A stretch of 6,065 nucleotides of DNA from an uncultured Oscillospiraceae bacterium (GCA_947627085.1 CANQUO010000134.1:1-6065), one strand, 5' to 3'. Numbered from the stretch's first letter, positions 1 through 5,853 are shown. Notes: generated by a model not told the origin, from the sequence alone. A program made the numbers and translations.

Positions 1-799
1 GGAGACATGCGCCTTAAGCTCCGTCTCGGCGGAGTACATCCGGGACCTGGAGCCCGGCGAGGTGGTTGTATTCGACAGGGACGGCGTCCGCAGTATACGG
101 GATAACTGCGGCAAGGCCCCGGAGGCCATGTGCATATTTGAGTATATCTACTTTGCCCGGCCCGACTCCTCCATTGACGGCTGTTCCATCCACCACGCGA
201 GGCTGAGAGCGGGGAGATTTCTGGCAAAGGACCACCCGGCCGAGGCCGATATCGTCATTGGCGTGCCCGATTCCGGCACCGACGGGGCCATCGGCTATTC
301 CCAGGAGAGCGGCATACCGTATGATATAGGGCTGATAAAGAACAAATATATTGGCCGCACCTTTATATCCCCGGGCCAGCAGTCCCGGGAAAACTCCGTG
401 CGCATAAAGCTCAACGCCGTCCGCGAGACGGTGGAGGGCAAGCGGGTGGTGCTGGTGGACGACTCCATAGTGCGAAGCACCACCATAGCCCGCACCGTGG
501 CCATACTCCGTGAGGCCGGGGCCACCCAGGTCCATGTCAGAATTACGGCCCCTCCCTTTTTAAACCCCTGCTACTACGGCGTGGATATAGACTCCCGGGA
601 AAATCTCATCGCCTGCAAGCACACGGTGCCGGAGATATGTCAGCTCATCGGCGCGGACTCCCTGGGCTATCTGAAGGTGGAGCGCCTTCCTGAGCTCCCC
701 GGCAGCCAAAACCACGGCTACTGCACCGCCTGCTTCACCGGGGAATACAAAACGAGACTTCCCGAGGCTATCAAACGCGACATGTTCGAGGGCTCTTAA
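1..799 (+). CDS. purF: Amidophosphoribosyltransferase, C-terminal part (5' end off the window)
   Basis: This is the C-terminal 265 residues of PurF, which transfers glutamine-derived ammonia to PRPP to give 5-phosphoribosylamine, the first committed step of purine synthesis in the cytoplasm. The frame is open from base 2 with no start, and the full enzyme is usually about 470 residues, so the N-terminal Ntn glutaminase domain lies to the left. The visible part begins at the conserved ETCAL segment. It then carries EYIYFARPDS (about visible residues 47-56), GVPDSGTDGA (87-96) and the PRPP loop VVLVDDSIVRSTT (149-161). Cysteines at visible positions 44, 190, 241 and 244 match the spacing of the four [4Fe-4S] ligands of the Bacillus subtilis enzyme (146 residues between the first two, CxxC at the end). 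From family knowledge, this cluster type is oxygen-sensitive. A GTG at 62 is an internal Val codon, not the start. The stop at 797-799 is followed by a hairpin repeat. Confidence 0.97.
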   Translation, partial: ETCALSSVSAEYIRDLEPGEVVVFDRDGVRSIRDNCGKAPEAMCIFEYIYFARPDSSIDGCSIHHARLRAGRFLAKDHPAEADIVIGVPDSGTDGAIGYSQESGIPYDIGLIKNKYIGRTFISPGQQSRENSVRIKLNAVRETVEGKRVVLVDDSIVRSTTIARTVAILREAGATQVHVRITAPPFLNPCYYGVDIDSRENLIACKHTVPEICQLIGADSLGYLKVERLPELPGSQNHGYCTACFTGEYKTRLPEAIKRDMFEGS

Positions 800-812
800 G
801 CTACGCGCAACA

Positions 813-866
813 AAAGCCCCTCCCTTTGGGAGGGGTGGCCGCGCGAAGCGCCGGCCGGGGTGGGCC
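813..866. repeat. GC-rich double-hairpin intergenic repeat
   Basis: This compact palindromic element sits between purF and the next promoter. The first hairpin is a perfect 8-bp stem (CCCCTCCC 817-824, GGGAGGGG 828-835) with a TTT loop. The second is GGCC-GCGC, loop GAA, GCGC-(bulged C)-GGCC (837-856). GGGGTGGCC (832-840) and GGGGTGGGCC (857-866) form a short direct repeat. This layout, a pyrimidine arm, a purine arm, a variable GC hairpin with a GAA-type loop and a closing GGGGTGG, resembles dispersed intergenic repeats I recall from gut Clostridia; the match is from memory and was not searched. Read leftward, the first hairpin is followed by CTTTTG and could act as a weak terminator on the minus strand. 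On the plus strand it has no U-tract, so it is a poor intrinsic terminator for purF, though it may stabilise the transcript end. Confidence 0.6.
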
Positions 867-883
867 AAATTGCATATTTATTA

Positions 884-912
884 TTGAAAATTCCTTCCCG
901 ATATGCTAAAAT
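884..912 (+). promoter_or_regulatory. Sigma-A type extended -10 promoter for the aminotransferase-trpS-tagO operon
   Basis: A -35 box TTGAAA (884-889) and a -10 box TAAAAT (907-912) are separated by exactly 17 bases. A TGC directly before the -10 box (904-906) gives the extended TGn motif. Transcription would start near 919, about 25 bases before the ATG at 944. No convincing operator or riboswitch fits in this short leader, so the operon may be largely constitutive. Confidence 0.8.
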
Positions 913-943
913 ATCCACAACTGTGTGAAAACGGGGTGTTAAT

Positions 944-2137
944 ATGATTTCGGAAAAAATGATAAAGATGACCGAGGGCGGGAGCGCCATTCGGGCCATG
1001 TTTGAGGAAGGGGCACGTATGGCCGAGAAGTACGGCCGGGAGAACGTCTACGATTTCTCTCTTGGCAACCCCAATATCCCCGCGCCGGAGAAGGTGAGGT
1101 CGGAGATAGTGCGCATCGCCACGGAGACCGACCCCATGGAGCTTCACGGGTACATGTCAAATTCCGGCTACCCGGAGGTGAGGGCCAAGGTGGCCGCGTC
1201 CCTCAATAAGCGCTTCGGCACCGCTTTTTCCGAGAACAATATAATTATGACCGTGGGGGCCGCGGGCGGGCTCAACGTGCTTCTCAAGACCCTCTTAAAT
1301 CCCGGCGACGAGGTGCTTGTTTTCGCCCCGTATTTTCTGGAGTACGGCAATTACGTCTCCAACTTTGACGGCGTCCTGAAGGCCATAAAGGCCAATATCG
1401 AGGGGAATTTCCAGCCCGACGCCAACGCCTTGAGGGCGGCCATAACAAAAAAGACAAAGGCGCTCATTTTAAATAACCCCAACAATCCCACCGGCGTTAT
1501 ATACACCGAGGAGACCATAAAGGCCATCGCGGCGGTGCTGGAGGAGAAGCAAAAAGAGCTCGGGACCTCCATCTATCTCATCTCCGACGAGCCCTACCGG
1601 GAGCTTGCCTACGACGGGAGGGAGGTGCCCTGGCTCACGAAATATTACCGCAACACTCTCGTGGGCTACTCCTGGTCAAAGTCCCTGTCCCTCCCCGGCG
1701 AGCGCATCGGGTATGTGGTCATACCCTCCGAGTGCGACGACGCCCAGCTCATATTTGACGCCGCCGTCATCGCCAACCGCATCCTGGGCTTTGTCAACGC
1801 CCCCAGCTTACAGCAGAGGCTGGTGGCCGAGTGCCTTGAGGAGAGCGCCGACGTTGCGGCCTACGATAAAAACCGCAGAGCTCTGTATAAGGGCCTCACC
1901 GATGCCGGCTTTGAGTGCGTCTACCCCGACGGGGCGTTTTACATGTGGGTCAAGACCCCGGGGGACGACAAGGAGTTTTCAAATAACGCCAAAAAGTACA
2001 ATATTTTAGTCGTCCCCGGCGCGTCATTCGCCTGCCCGGGCTATGTGCGCGTGGCCTACTGCGTAAGCTACGATATGATAATAAGGTCCCTTCCCGCCTT
2101 TAAGAAATTAGCGGCGGAGTACGGGCTCTCAAAATAA
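944..2137 (+). CDS. Pyridoxal phosphate-dependent aminotransferase, class I/II (AspC-like, COG0436 type)
   Basis: This 397-residue fold-type I aminotransferase is of normal family length and would move an amino group between an amino acid and a 2-oxo acid in the cytoplasm. Visible family marks are SLGNPN (39-44), the cofactor phosphate loop GAAGG (105-109), the aromatic residue stacking on the PLP ring at Tyr130, NNPNNPTG (177-184) with the PLP-contacting Asn181, SDEPY (214-218) with Asp215 pairing with the pyridine nitrogen, the Schiff-base Lys246 in YSWSKSLSLPGERIGY, and carboxylate-binding Arg369 in GYVRVAY. Residue roles are transferred from the family. The start is supported by GGGGTG (933-938) five bases upstream and by the promoter at 884-912. 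It is the first gene of a tight operon with trpS 18 bases downstream. The substrate cannot be read from the sequence: aspartate, alanine and aromatic amino acids are all possible. The trpS neighbour hints at aromatic substrates only weakly. Confidence 0.93.
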   Translation: MISEKMIKMTEGGSAIRAMFEEGARMAEKYGRENVYDFSLGNPNIPAPEKVRSEIVRIATETDPMELHGYMSNSGYPEVRAKVAASLNKRFGTAFSENNIIMTVGAAGGLNVLLKTLLNPGDEVLVFAPYFLEYGNYVSNFDGVLKAIKANIEGNFQPDANALRAAITKKTKALILNNPNNPTGVIYTEETIKAIAAVLEEKQKELGTSIYLISDEPYRELAYDGREVPWLTKYYRNTLVGYSWSKSLSLPGERIGYVVIPSECDDAQLIFDAAVIANRILGFVNAPSLQQRLVAECLEESADVAAYDKNRRALYKGLTDAGFECVYPDGAFYMWVKTPGDDKEFSNNAKKYNILVVPGASFACPGYVRVAYCVSYDMIIRSLPAFKKLAAEYGLSK

Positions 2138-2155
2138 AAAATTCGAGGAAAAACC

Positions 2156-3163
2156 ATGGAAAATACAGAAAACAAGAAAGTTATGCTCTCCGGCATCCAG
2201 CCAAGCGGGGCGCTTCATCTGGGAAACTACTTAGGGCCCCTGCGCCACTGGCCGAAGATGATCGAGGAGTTTGACTGCTACTTCTTTTTGGCGGACCTCC
2301 ACACCATCACCGTGCGGCAGGAGCCCGCGGCACTTCGCCGGCAGACAATGACACTCCTTGCAAGCTACATCGCCTGCGGCCTTGACCCGGAGAAGTGCAC
2401 GCTCTTCATCCAGTCCCACGTCCACCAGCACGCGGAGCTGGGCTGGGTGCTCAACTGCTACGCCATGTTCGGCGAGCTTTCACGCATGACCCAGTTTAAG
2501 GACAAGTCCGCAAAGCACGCGGAGAACGTCAACGGCGGCCTTTTCACCTACCCTTGCCTTATGGCGGCGGACATACTGCTCTACCAGCCGGATTTCGTGC
2601 CGGTGGGGGAGGACCAGAGACAGCACGTGGAGCTGTGCCGGAACATCGTCCAGCGCTTCAACGGCCTGTACGGCGAGGTGTTCAAAATGCCGGAGCCCTA
2701 TATAGCCAAGGTGGGCGCCAGGATAATGAGTCTCAACATGCCGGAATCGAAGATGTCAAAGTCCATCCCCGACGGGTGCGTGTATCTCCTTGACAGTCCG
2801 GAGGATATCGCCCGGAAATTCAAGCGCGCCATCACCGACAGCGACACCGAAAACTGCGTCCGGTTTGATCCGGAGACGAAGCCGGGAGTTTCAAACCTCA
2901 TGACCATATACGCCTCCGTCACCGGCAAAAGCTACGACGAGATAGAGGCGGAGTTTGCGGGAAAAGGCTACGGCGTATTCAAGCCCGCCGTGGGCGAGGC
3001 GGTCATCGAGACCCTCCGGCCCATCCGGGAGGAGACGGAGAGACTTTTAAAGGACAAGGCGTATTTGGAGTCGGTCTACCGCAAGGGCGCGGAGAAGGCC
3101 TCATATGTGGCCGAAAAGACCCTGAGAAAGGTATATAAAAAGGTCGGTTTTATCCAGAAGTGA
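2156..3163 (+). CDS. trpS: Tryptophanyl-tRNA synthetase
   Basis: This class I aminoacyl-tRNA synthetase charges tRNA-Trp with tryptophan using ATP. At 335 residues it has the normal bacterial TrpRS length. The Rossmann-fold signatures are clear: SGIQPSGALHLGN (12-24), whose HLGN is the HIGH motif; AADILLY (137-143), where Asp139 corresponds to the residue that reads the indole nitrogen in Bacillus-type TrpRS; PVGEDQRQHVEL (149-160); and KMSKS (199-203). The C-terminal helical part (about 210-335) is the tRNA-binding region. The ATG at 2156 is preceded by GAGGA (2145-2149) with a six-base spacer. It lies 18 bases after the aminotransferase stop, with no room for a T-box leader or separate promoter, so it is probably co-transcribed from the promoter at 884-912. 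This differs from the many Bacillota trpS genes that have their own tRNA-responsive leader. Confidence 0.98.
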   Translation: MENTENKKVMLSGIQPSGALHLGNYLGPLRHWPKMIEEFDCYFFLADLHTITVRQEPAALRRQTMTLLASYIACGLDPEKCTLFIQSHVHQHAELGWVLNCYAMFGELSRMTQFKDKSAKHAENVNGGLFTYPCLMAADILLYQPDFVPVGEDQRQHVELCRNIVQRFNGLYGEVFKMPEPYIAKVGARIMSLNMPESKMSKSIPDGCVYLLDSPEDIARKFKRAITDSDTENCVRFDPETKPGVSNLMTIYASVTGKSYDEIEAEFAGKGYGVFKPAVGEAVIETLRPIREETERLLKDKAYLESVYRKGAEKASYVAEKTLRKVYKKVGFIQK

Positions 3164-3187
3164 CCTTGTAGGGGATAGATACGGGAT

Positions 3188-4324
3188 ATGAATATTCAAT
3201 TGCAGGACCTTTTGAAAATCGGCCTTACAATGCTGGTGTCCGTGGCGGTGTGCTTCGCCATGACGCCTTTGGTGCGCTCCTTCGCCGTCAAGGTGGGCGC
3301 GGTGGACGTGCCCAAGGACAACCGGCGGATGCACGACCACCCCATTCCCAGGCAGGGTGGACTTGCCATATTCCTGGGCTTTTTAGTGGGCGTGGTGCTG
3401 TTTGCCGATTTGAACCGCCAGGTCCAGGGCATACTCTTAGGCTCCGTGATAATCGTCACCGTGGGGGCCATCGACGACATCGTGCCCCTTCCGGCGCTGC
3501 TTAAATTCGTGGTGCAGATCGGCGCCGCCGGCGTGGCGGTGGCCTTCGGCGTCAGGATAGAGCACATCGCCAACCCCATATTCTGGAGCGACGCCCAGTA
3601 TATAAGCTTCGGGGCTTGGAGCATACCGATAACCATATTTTGGATAGTCGGCATAACCAACTCAATAAATCTCATTGACGGGCTGGACGGCCTCGCCTGC
3701 GGCGTGTCTGCCATATCCAGCCTTTCCATACTGGTCATATCCCTCGTACTGCGCCAGGTGGACATAGCCGTGCTGTTGGCGGCGGTGCTGGGCGCGTGCC
3801 TGGGCTTTATGCCCTACAACTTAAACCCCGCCAAGATATTCATGGGCGACACCGGGGCGCTTTTGCTGGGCTATGTACTGTCCACGGTGTCGGTGATAGG
3901 GCTTTTGAAGTTCTACGCCATAATTTCCTTCGCCGTGCCTCTTCTGGCCCTGGCGCTCCCCATATTCGACACCTGCTTTGCCATAGTGAGGCGGCTTTTG
4001 AAGGGCCAGAACCCCATGAGTCCGGACAGGGGGCACTTCCACCACCGGCTCATCGACATGGGCTTTTCCCAGAAGCAGTCCGTGGCCGTGCTCTACGCCA
4101 TATCCGCCGTGCTGGGCCTGTCGGCGGTGATAATCACCACCAGCGGCGAGATGAAGGCGCTAATACTCGTGCTCTCCTTCTGCGTGGCCATAATAATCGG
4201 CATAGCCCTCATAAAGAGCCACGACGACAAGGTGGAAAAGCAGGAAAAGATACCGGAAAAAGCGCCGGAGGACGGCGCGGCCGCCGGGACGGAAACAGAA
4301 AAAAACGAGGAGGACGGCAGATGA
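3188..4324 (+). CDS. tagO: Undecaprenyl-phosphate N-acetylhexosamine-1-phosphate transferase, TagO/WecA family
   Basis: This 378-residue multi-pass membrane enzyme belongs to the MraY/WecA/TagO superfamily. It moves a UDP-linked N-acetylhexosamine-1-phosphate onto undecaprenyl phosphate at the inner face of the membrane, starting teichoic acid or another surface glycopolymer. About ten hydrophobic segments are visible, the first at roughly 9-27 and the last at 323-341. Catalytic marks are VPKDNRRMHDHPIPRQGG (41-58), the Asp pair in AIDD (94-97), NSINLIDGLDGLA (158-170), IFMGDTGA (217-224) with Asp221, and HFHH (283-286). The HxHH motif and about 375-residue length favour TagO/WecA over MraY. 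The tail (344-378) is hydrophilic and rich in Lys, Glu and Ala, and is probably cytosolic. The start has AGGGGAT (3170-3176) 11 bases upstream, 24 bases after trpS. Its final codons overlap a hairpin that is a terminator for the opposing operon. The sugar and end polymer are inferred, and the symbol denotes the family. Confidence 0.92.
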   Translation: MNIQLQDLLKIGLTMLVSVAVCFAMTPLVRSFAVKVGAVDVPKDNRRMHDHPIPRQGGLAIFLGFLVGVVLFADLNRQVQGILLGSVIIVTVGAIDDIVPLPALLKFVVQIGAAGVAVAFGVRIEHIANPIFWSDAQYISFGAWSIPITIFWIVGITNSINLIDGLDGLACGVSAISSLSILVISLVLRQVDIAVLLAAVLGACLGFMPYNLNPAKIFMGDTGALLLGYVLSTVSVIGLLKFYAIISFAVPLLALALPIFDTCFAIVRRLLKGQNPMSPDRGHFHHRLIDMGFSQKQSVAVLYAISAVLGLSAVIITTSGEMKALILVLSFCVAIIIGIALIKSHDDKVEKQEKIPEKAPEDGAAAGTETEKNEEDGR

Positions 4325-4342
4325 TCTAACCGTCCTCCCCGT
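4299..4342 (-). terminator. Strong intrinsic terminator of the minus-strand small-protein operon, inside the 3' end of tagO
   Basis: Read leftward, the arm ACGGGGAGGACGG (4342-4330) pairs with CCGTCCTCCTCGT (4317-4305) as a 13-bp stem with one G-U wobble. The loop is 12 bases (4329-4318). Six further T residues follow (4304-4299), making a seven-T run with the last stem base. This is a complete Rho-independent terminator for leftward transcription. On the plus strand the hairpin has no following T-run, so it should not efficiently stop tagO transcription. The loop contains both the tagO stop (TGA, 4322-4324) and the stop of the converging small gene (4326-4328). Confidence 0.82.
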
Positions 4343-4649
4343 CGTGTCTGAGAACAGAAAATCCGACCACGATGAGGATTATGAGGAAGTCCGGGTCACG
4401 GCTCTCCAGATAGAGAAAGAGGAGCACCGTCAAGAGTAAAATGTCCCCCGGGTCCCCGATATCAATGGGGGAGCGCCGCGCGGCGCTTTGTCGCCGGGGA
4501 GCGGCTTTATTTGCCGGGGCGGCGTGGGAGCCGCCGTTGGTCTCGCGGGCTGGGGGCGAAGGCGCGGCGCTTTGGGGCGGCGGCCTTCGGGAGGGCGCGG
4601 CGCCCTTTTGCTGGCGGTAGTACCACTGGGGCTGAATATTATAGGCCAA
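4326..4649 (-). CDS. Small protein with A/P/R-rich N-terminal region and C-terminal hydrophobic hairpin, unknown function
   Basis: I do not recognise this gene by name. From a TTG start at 4649-4647 it encodes 107 residues. Residues 1-15 are aromatic and polar (AYNIQPQWYYRQ). Residues 16-65 are basic low complexity rich in Ala, Pro, Arg and Gln, with repeated AAP/AAR units. Residues about 70-100 hold two hydrophobic stretches, ILLLTVLLFLYL and FLIILIVVGFSVL, split by the charged turn ESRDPD, which suggests a small membrane hairpin. The TTG is chosen because it overlaps the upstream stop (TAA, 4641-4639) by 11 bases, has a G-rich Shine-Dalgarno-like run (4665-4659) nine bases before it, and avoids a 56-base overlap. 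A GTG at 4694 would give 122 residues. It is the last gene of a three-gene unit ending in the terminator at 4342-4299. The clean hydrophobic pattern supports a real gene despite its odd composition. Confidence 0.62.
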   Translation of the reverse strand: MAYNIQPQWYYRQQKGAAPSRRPPPQSAAPSPPARETNGGSHAAPANKAAPRRQSAARRSPIDIGDPGDILLLTVLLFLYLESRDPDFLIILIVVGFSVLRHDGEDG

Positions 4650-5019
4650 GGTCCAGGTCCCCCCCAAACTCGCTGATAGCCGTCCGGGCCACACGGGCGA
4701 CCCGGGCGATCTTCACGGCTTTGTCCAGCGTCTCCCGGCGCTGGGGCTTGAGGTAGGGCTTCATGGAGTTGACTAATGCCGCCTTGTCGTCCCCGCCGTG
4801 CTTGAGCTCTCCCATTACCTTTCCGATGGCTCCCAGCATTTTTGGGCTTATATCCCCCAAATTTGGGATGGCCTCCGGCTTCGGCTCCGCCTTTGGCGCG
4901 GCCTCGGTCTCCCGGGGAGCGTCGCCGCCCTTTGTGAGCTCTTTCGCGATATCCATTATCTTCTCCATCTCGTTTGGTGAGGAGAGGATGGAGTTCAGCA
5001 TATCCTCAAACTCGCCCAC
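4639..5019 (-). CDS. Conserved-looking small helical protein, unknown function (126 residues)
   Basis: I cannot assign a named family. The protein has an amphipathic N-terminal helix (about 1-30, starting GEFEDMLNSILSS), a linker rich in Glu, Ala, Pro and Lys (about 31-53), and a C-terminal helical part (about 54-120) containing LVNSMKPYLKPQRRETLDKA and a basic KIARVARVARTA segment. No signal peptide or membrane segment is seen, so a cytoplasmic protein is likely. I have a vague, unchecked memory of similar proteins in Oscillospiraceae genomes, where they are annotated only as hypothetical. The start is GTG (5019-5017), with GAGGGGG (5034-5028) eight bases upstream. That Shine-Dalgarno overlaps the stop of the preceding gene (5035-5033), so translation of the two is probably coupled. 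Its own stop overlaps the TTG start of the next gene. Confidence 0.8.
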   Translation of the reverse strand: MGEFEDMLNSILSSPNEMEKIMDIAKELTKGGDAPRETEAAPKAEPKPEAIPNLGDISPKMLGAIGKVMGELKHGGDDKAALVNSMKPYLKPQRRETLDKAVKIARVARVARTAISEFGGDLDLGL

Positions 5020-5027
5020 TTTTGCGG

Positions 5028-5035
5028 CCCCCTCA
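5028..5035 (-). promoter_or_regulatory. Shine-Dalgarno overlapping the upstream stop codon (translational coupling)
   Basis: Read leftward, TGAGGGGG combines the TGA stop of the 88-residue gene with a purine-rich ribosome binding site for the GTG start at 5019, eight bases further on. This fixes the GTG as the likely start of the 126-residue protein and implies a polycistronic message. Confidence 0.7.
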
Positions 5036-5299
5036 CTTTTTACCCATCAGCGAGCGCAGGCTCTCCACGAGCCGCGCTCCGGAGTCGGTTTTCAGGATGT
5101 TCTCCACGGCAGATTTGACCGCGTTGGTGTCGCCACGGCGCACCGCGTCCTCAAAGCCGCCCTTTTTCAGGGCCGCCCGGACACGCTCCCCGTCGGGGGA
5201 GGAGGCCAGGCGCTCTATATCGCCGCGTTTTTCGGCGATCTTCTTACCGTCGTCGCCGGAGAGAAATCTGTCGGCGGTCTTTTGAAGTTCGTTGTCCAT
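5033..5299 (-). CDS. Small helical protein, unknown function (88 residues)
   Basis: I do not recognise this by name. It encodes 88 residues, highly charged and almost certainly helical, with no membrane segment or signal peptide. Two similar halves are suggested: DRFLSGDDGKKIAEKRGDIE followed by LASSPDGERVRAALKKGG, then AVRRGDTNAVKSAVENILKT followed by DSGARLVESLRSLMGKK. Each half has an S/T-x-D-G or DSG helix-cap followed by an amphipathic helix, which hints at a duplicated helical hairpin. The start is secure: ATG at 5299-5297 with GGAGGGTG (5311-5304) four bases upstream. It is the first gene of the leftward three-gene unit, with 13 bases between its stop and the next start. It is divergent from the phosphoesterase gene across a 56-base gap. 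Association with the following two genes is inferred from spacing and coupling only. Confidence 0.8.
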   Translation of the reverse strand: MDNELQKTADRFLSGDDGKKIAEKRGDIERLASSPDGERVRAALKKGGFEDAVRRGDTNAVKSAVENILKTDSGARLVESLRSLMGKK

Positions 5300-5355
5300 A
5301 TCTCACCCTCCGATCTCACAAGCCAGTATATTCACTTTTCACAAGGAAGGTCACT
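5300..5355. promoter_or_regulatory. Divergent spacer with ribosome binding sites and overlapping -10-like boxes
   Basis: Only 56 bases separate two divergent starts. It holds the minus-strand Shine-Dalgarno (5311-5304) and the plus-strand AAGGAAGG (5343-5350, five bases before the ATG at 5356). In the centre, TATATT (5327-5332, plus) overlaps TATACT (5330-5325, minus), either of which could be a -10 box. Neither has a good -35 box at 16-18 bases, so the promoters are tentative and may be weak, activated or read by an alternative sigma factor. Confidence 0.35.
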
Positions 5356-5820
5356 ATGAAGATACTTGTTTTTTCAGACTCCCACAGATACGTAGAGCCC
5401 ATGGTCACAGCTACGCTGGAGGAGAAGCCGGACCAGATCATCCACCTTGGCGATATGGAGACGGACGCCGAGGAGCTCTCCCGCCGCTTTCCAACCATAC
5501 CCGTGGCCAATATCGCCGGCAACTGCGACACCTTTTTCGGAGGGGAGAGGTACAGGCTCATATCGATACGCGGGAAAAAGCTATTCATCACCCACGGCCA
5601 CTGCTTCGGGGTGAAAATGAGCCTCGACGGCCTCATAAACACGGCTCTCACGGCGGGGGCCGACGTTGCGCTCTTCGGCCACACCCATACGCCCCATTTT
5701 GAAAACGTCAACGGTATGCTGGTCATAAACCCGGGCTCGGTGGGCATGGGCGAGCGCACCTACGGCGTCCTCACCATCGACAATACCGGCGATATGACCT
5801 ACGAGCTCAAAAGGGCATAA
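5356..5820 (+). CDS. yfcE: YfcE/MJ0936-type metallophosphoesterase
   Basis: This 154-residue calcineurin-like phosphoesterase has the compact length of the YfcE/MJ0936 family, which hydrolyses phosphodiester substrates in the cytoplasm using two divalent metal ions. All the metal and phosphate ligand motifs are present in order: FSDSH (6-10) with Asp8 and His10, HLGD (30-33) with the bridging Asp33, GNCD (55-58) with Asn56, ITHGH (78-82) with His80, and GHTHTP (108-113) with His109 and His111. NPGSVG (125-130) follows, typical of this subfamily. The natural substrate is unknown for most members. The start is supported by AAGGAAGG five bases upstream. It is transcribed alone and away from the small-protein operon, and no clear intrinsic terminator follows its stop. 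The symbol denotes the family, not proven orthology with the E. coli gene. Confidence 0.93.
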   Translation: MKILVFSDSHRYVEPMVTATLEEKPDQIIHLGDMETDAEELSRRFPTIPVANIAGNCDTFFGGERYRLISIRGKKLFITHGHCFGVKMSLDGLINTALTAGADVALFGHTHTPHFENVNGMLVINPGSVGMGERTYGVLTIDNTGDMTYELKRA

Positions 5821-5853
5821 CTTATACTGACCAACGGACATTCGCGCTTTTTC

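Noticed and set aside
14..535. A 173-codon minus-strand open frame inside purF
   Set aside because: It is antisense to well-conserved PurF motifs and has no family signature; it is explained by GC-rich codon bias.
817..835. Hairpin as an intrinsic terminator for purF
   Set aside because: The stem is strong, but GGTGGCC follows on the plus strand, not a T-run. Only the minus-strand orientation has a short T-run (CTTTTG).
560..868. A minus-strand frame starting in the intergenic repeat
   Set aside because: The HPGRRFARPPLPKGG-like start is the translation of the palindromic repeat itself, a common source of false gene calls, and the rest is antisense to purF.
884..943. Riboswitch or T-box in the leader of the aminotransferase operon
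   Set aside because: The predicted transcript leader is only about 25 bases, with no T-box conserved sequence and no room for an aptamer.
3196..3765. A 189-codon minus-strand open frame inside tagO
   Set aside because: It is fully antisense to a clear membrane enzyme with conserved catalytic motifs; its product is Met/Ser/Thr/Pro-rich without domain features, a GC-rich shadow frame.
3188..4324. Assignment as MraY (phospho-MurNAc-pentapeptide transferase)
   Set aside because: The HFHH motif, the VPKDNRRMH N-terminal segment, the length, and the absence of mur or fts neighbours fit TagO/WecA better.
4763..5359. A 198-codon plus-strand open frame across the small-protein operon
   Set aside because: It overlaps two minus-strand frames that have good ribosome binding sites, tight spacing and regular amphipathic helices. 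The plus-strand product has no recognisable motif and would run into the phosphoesterase start.
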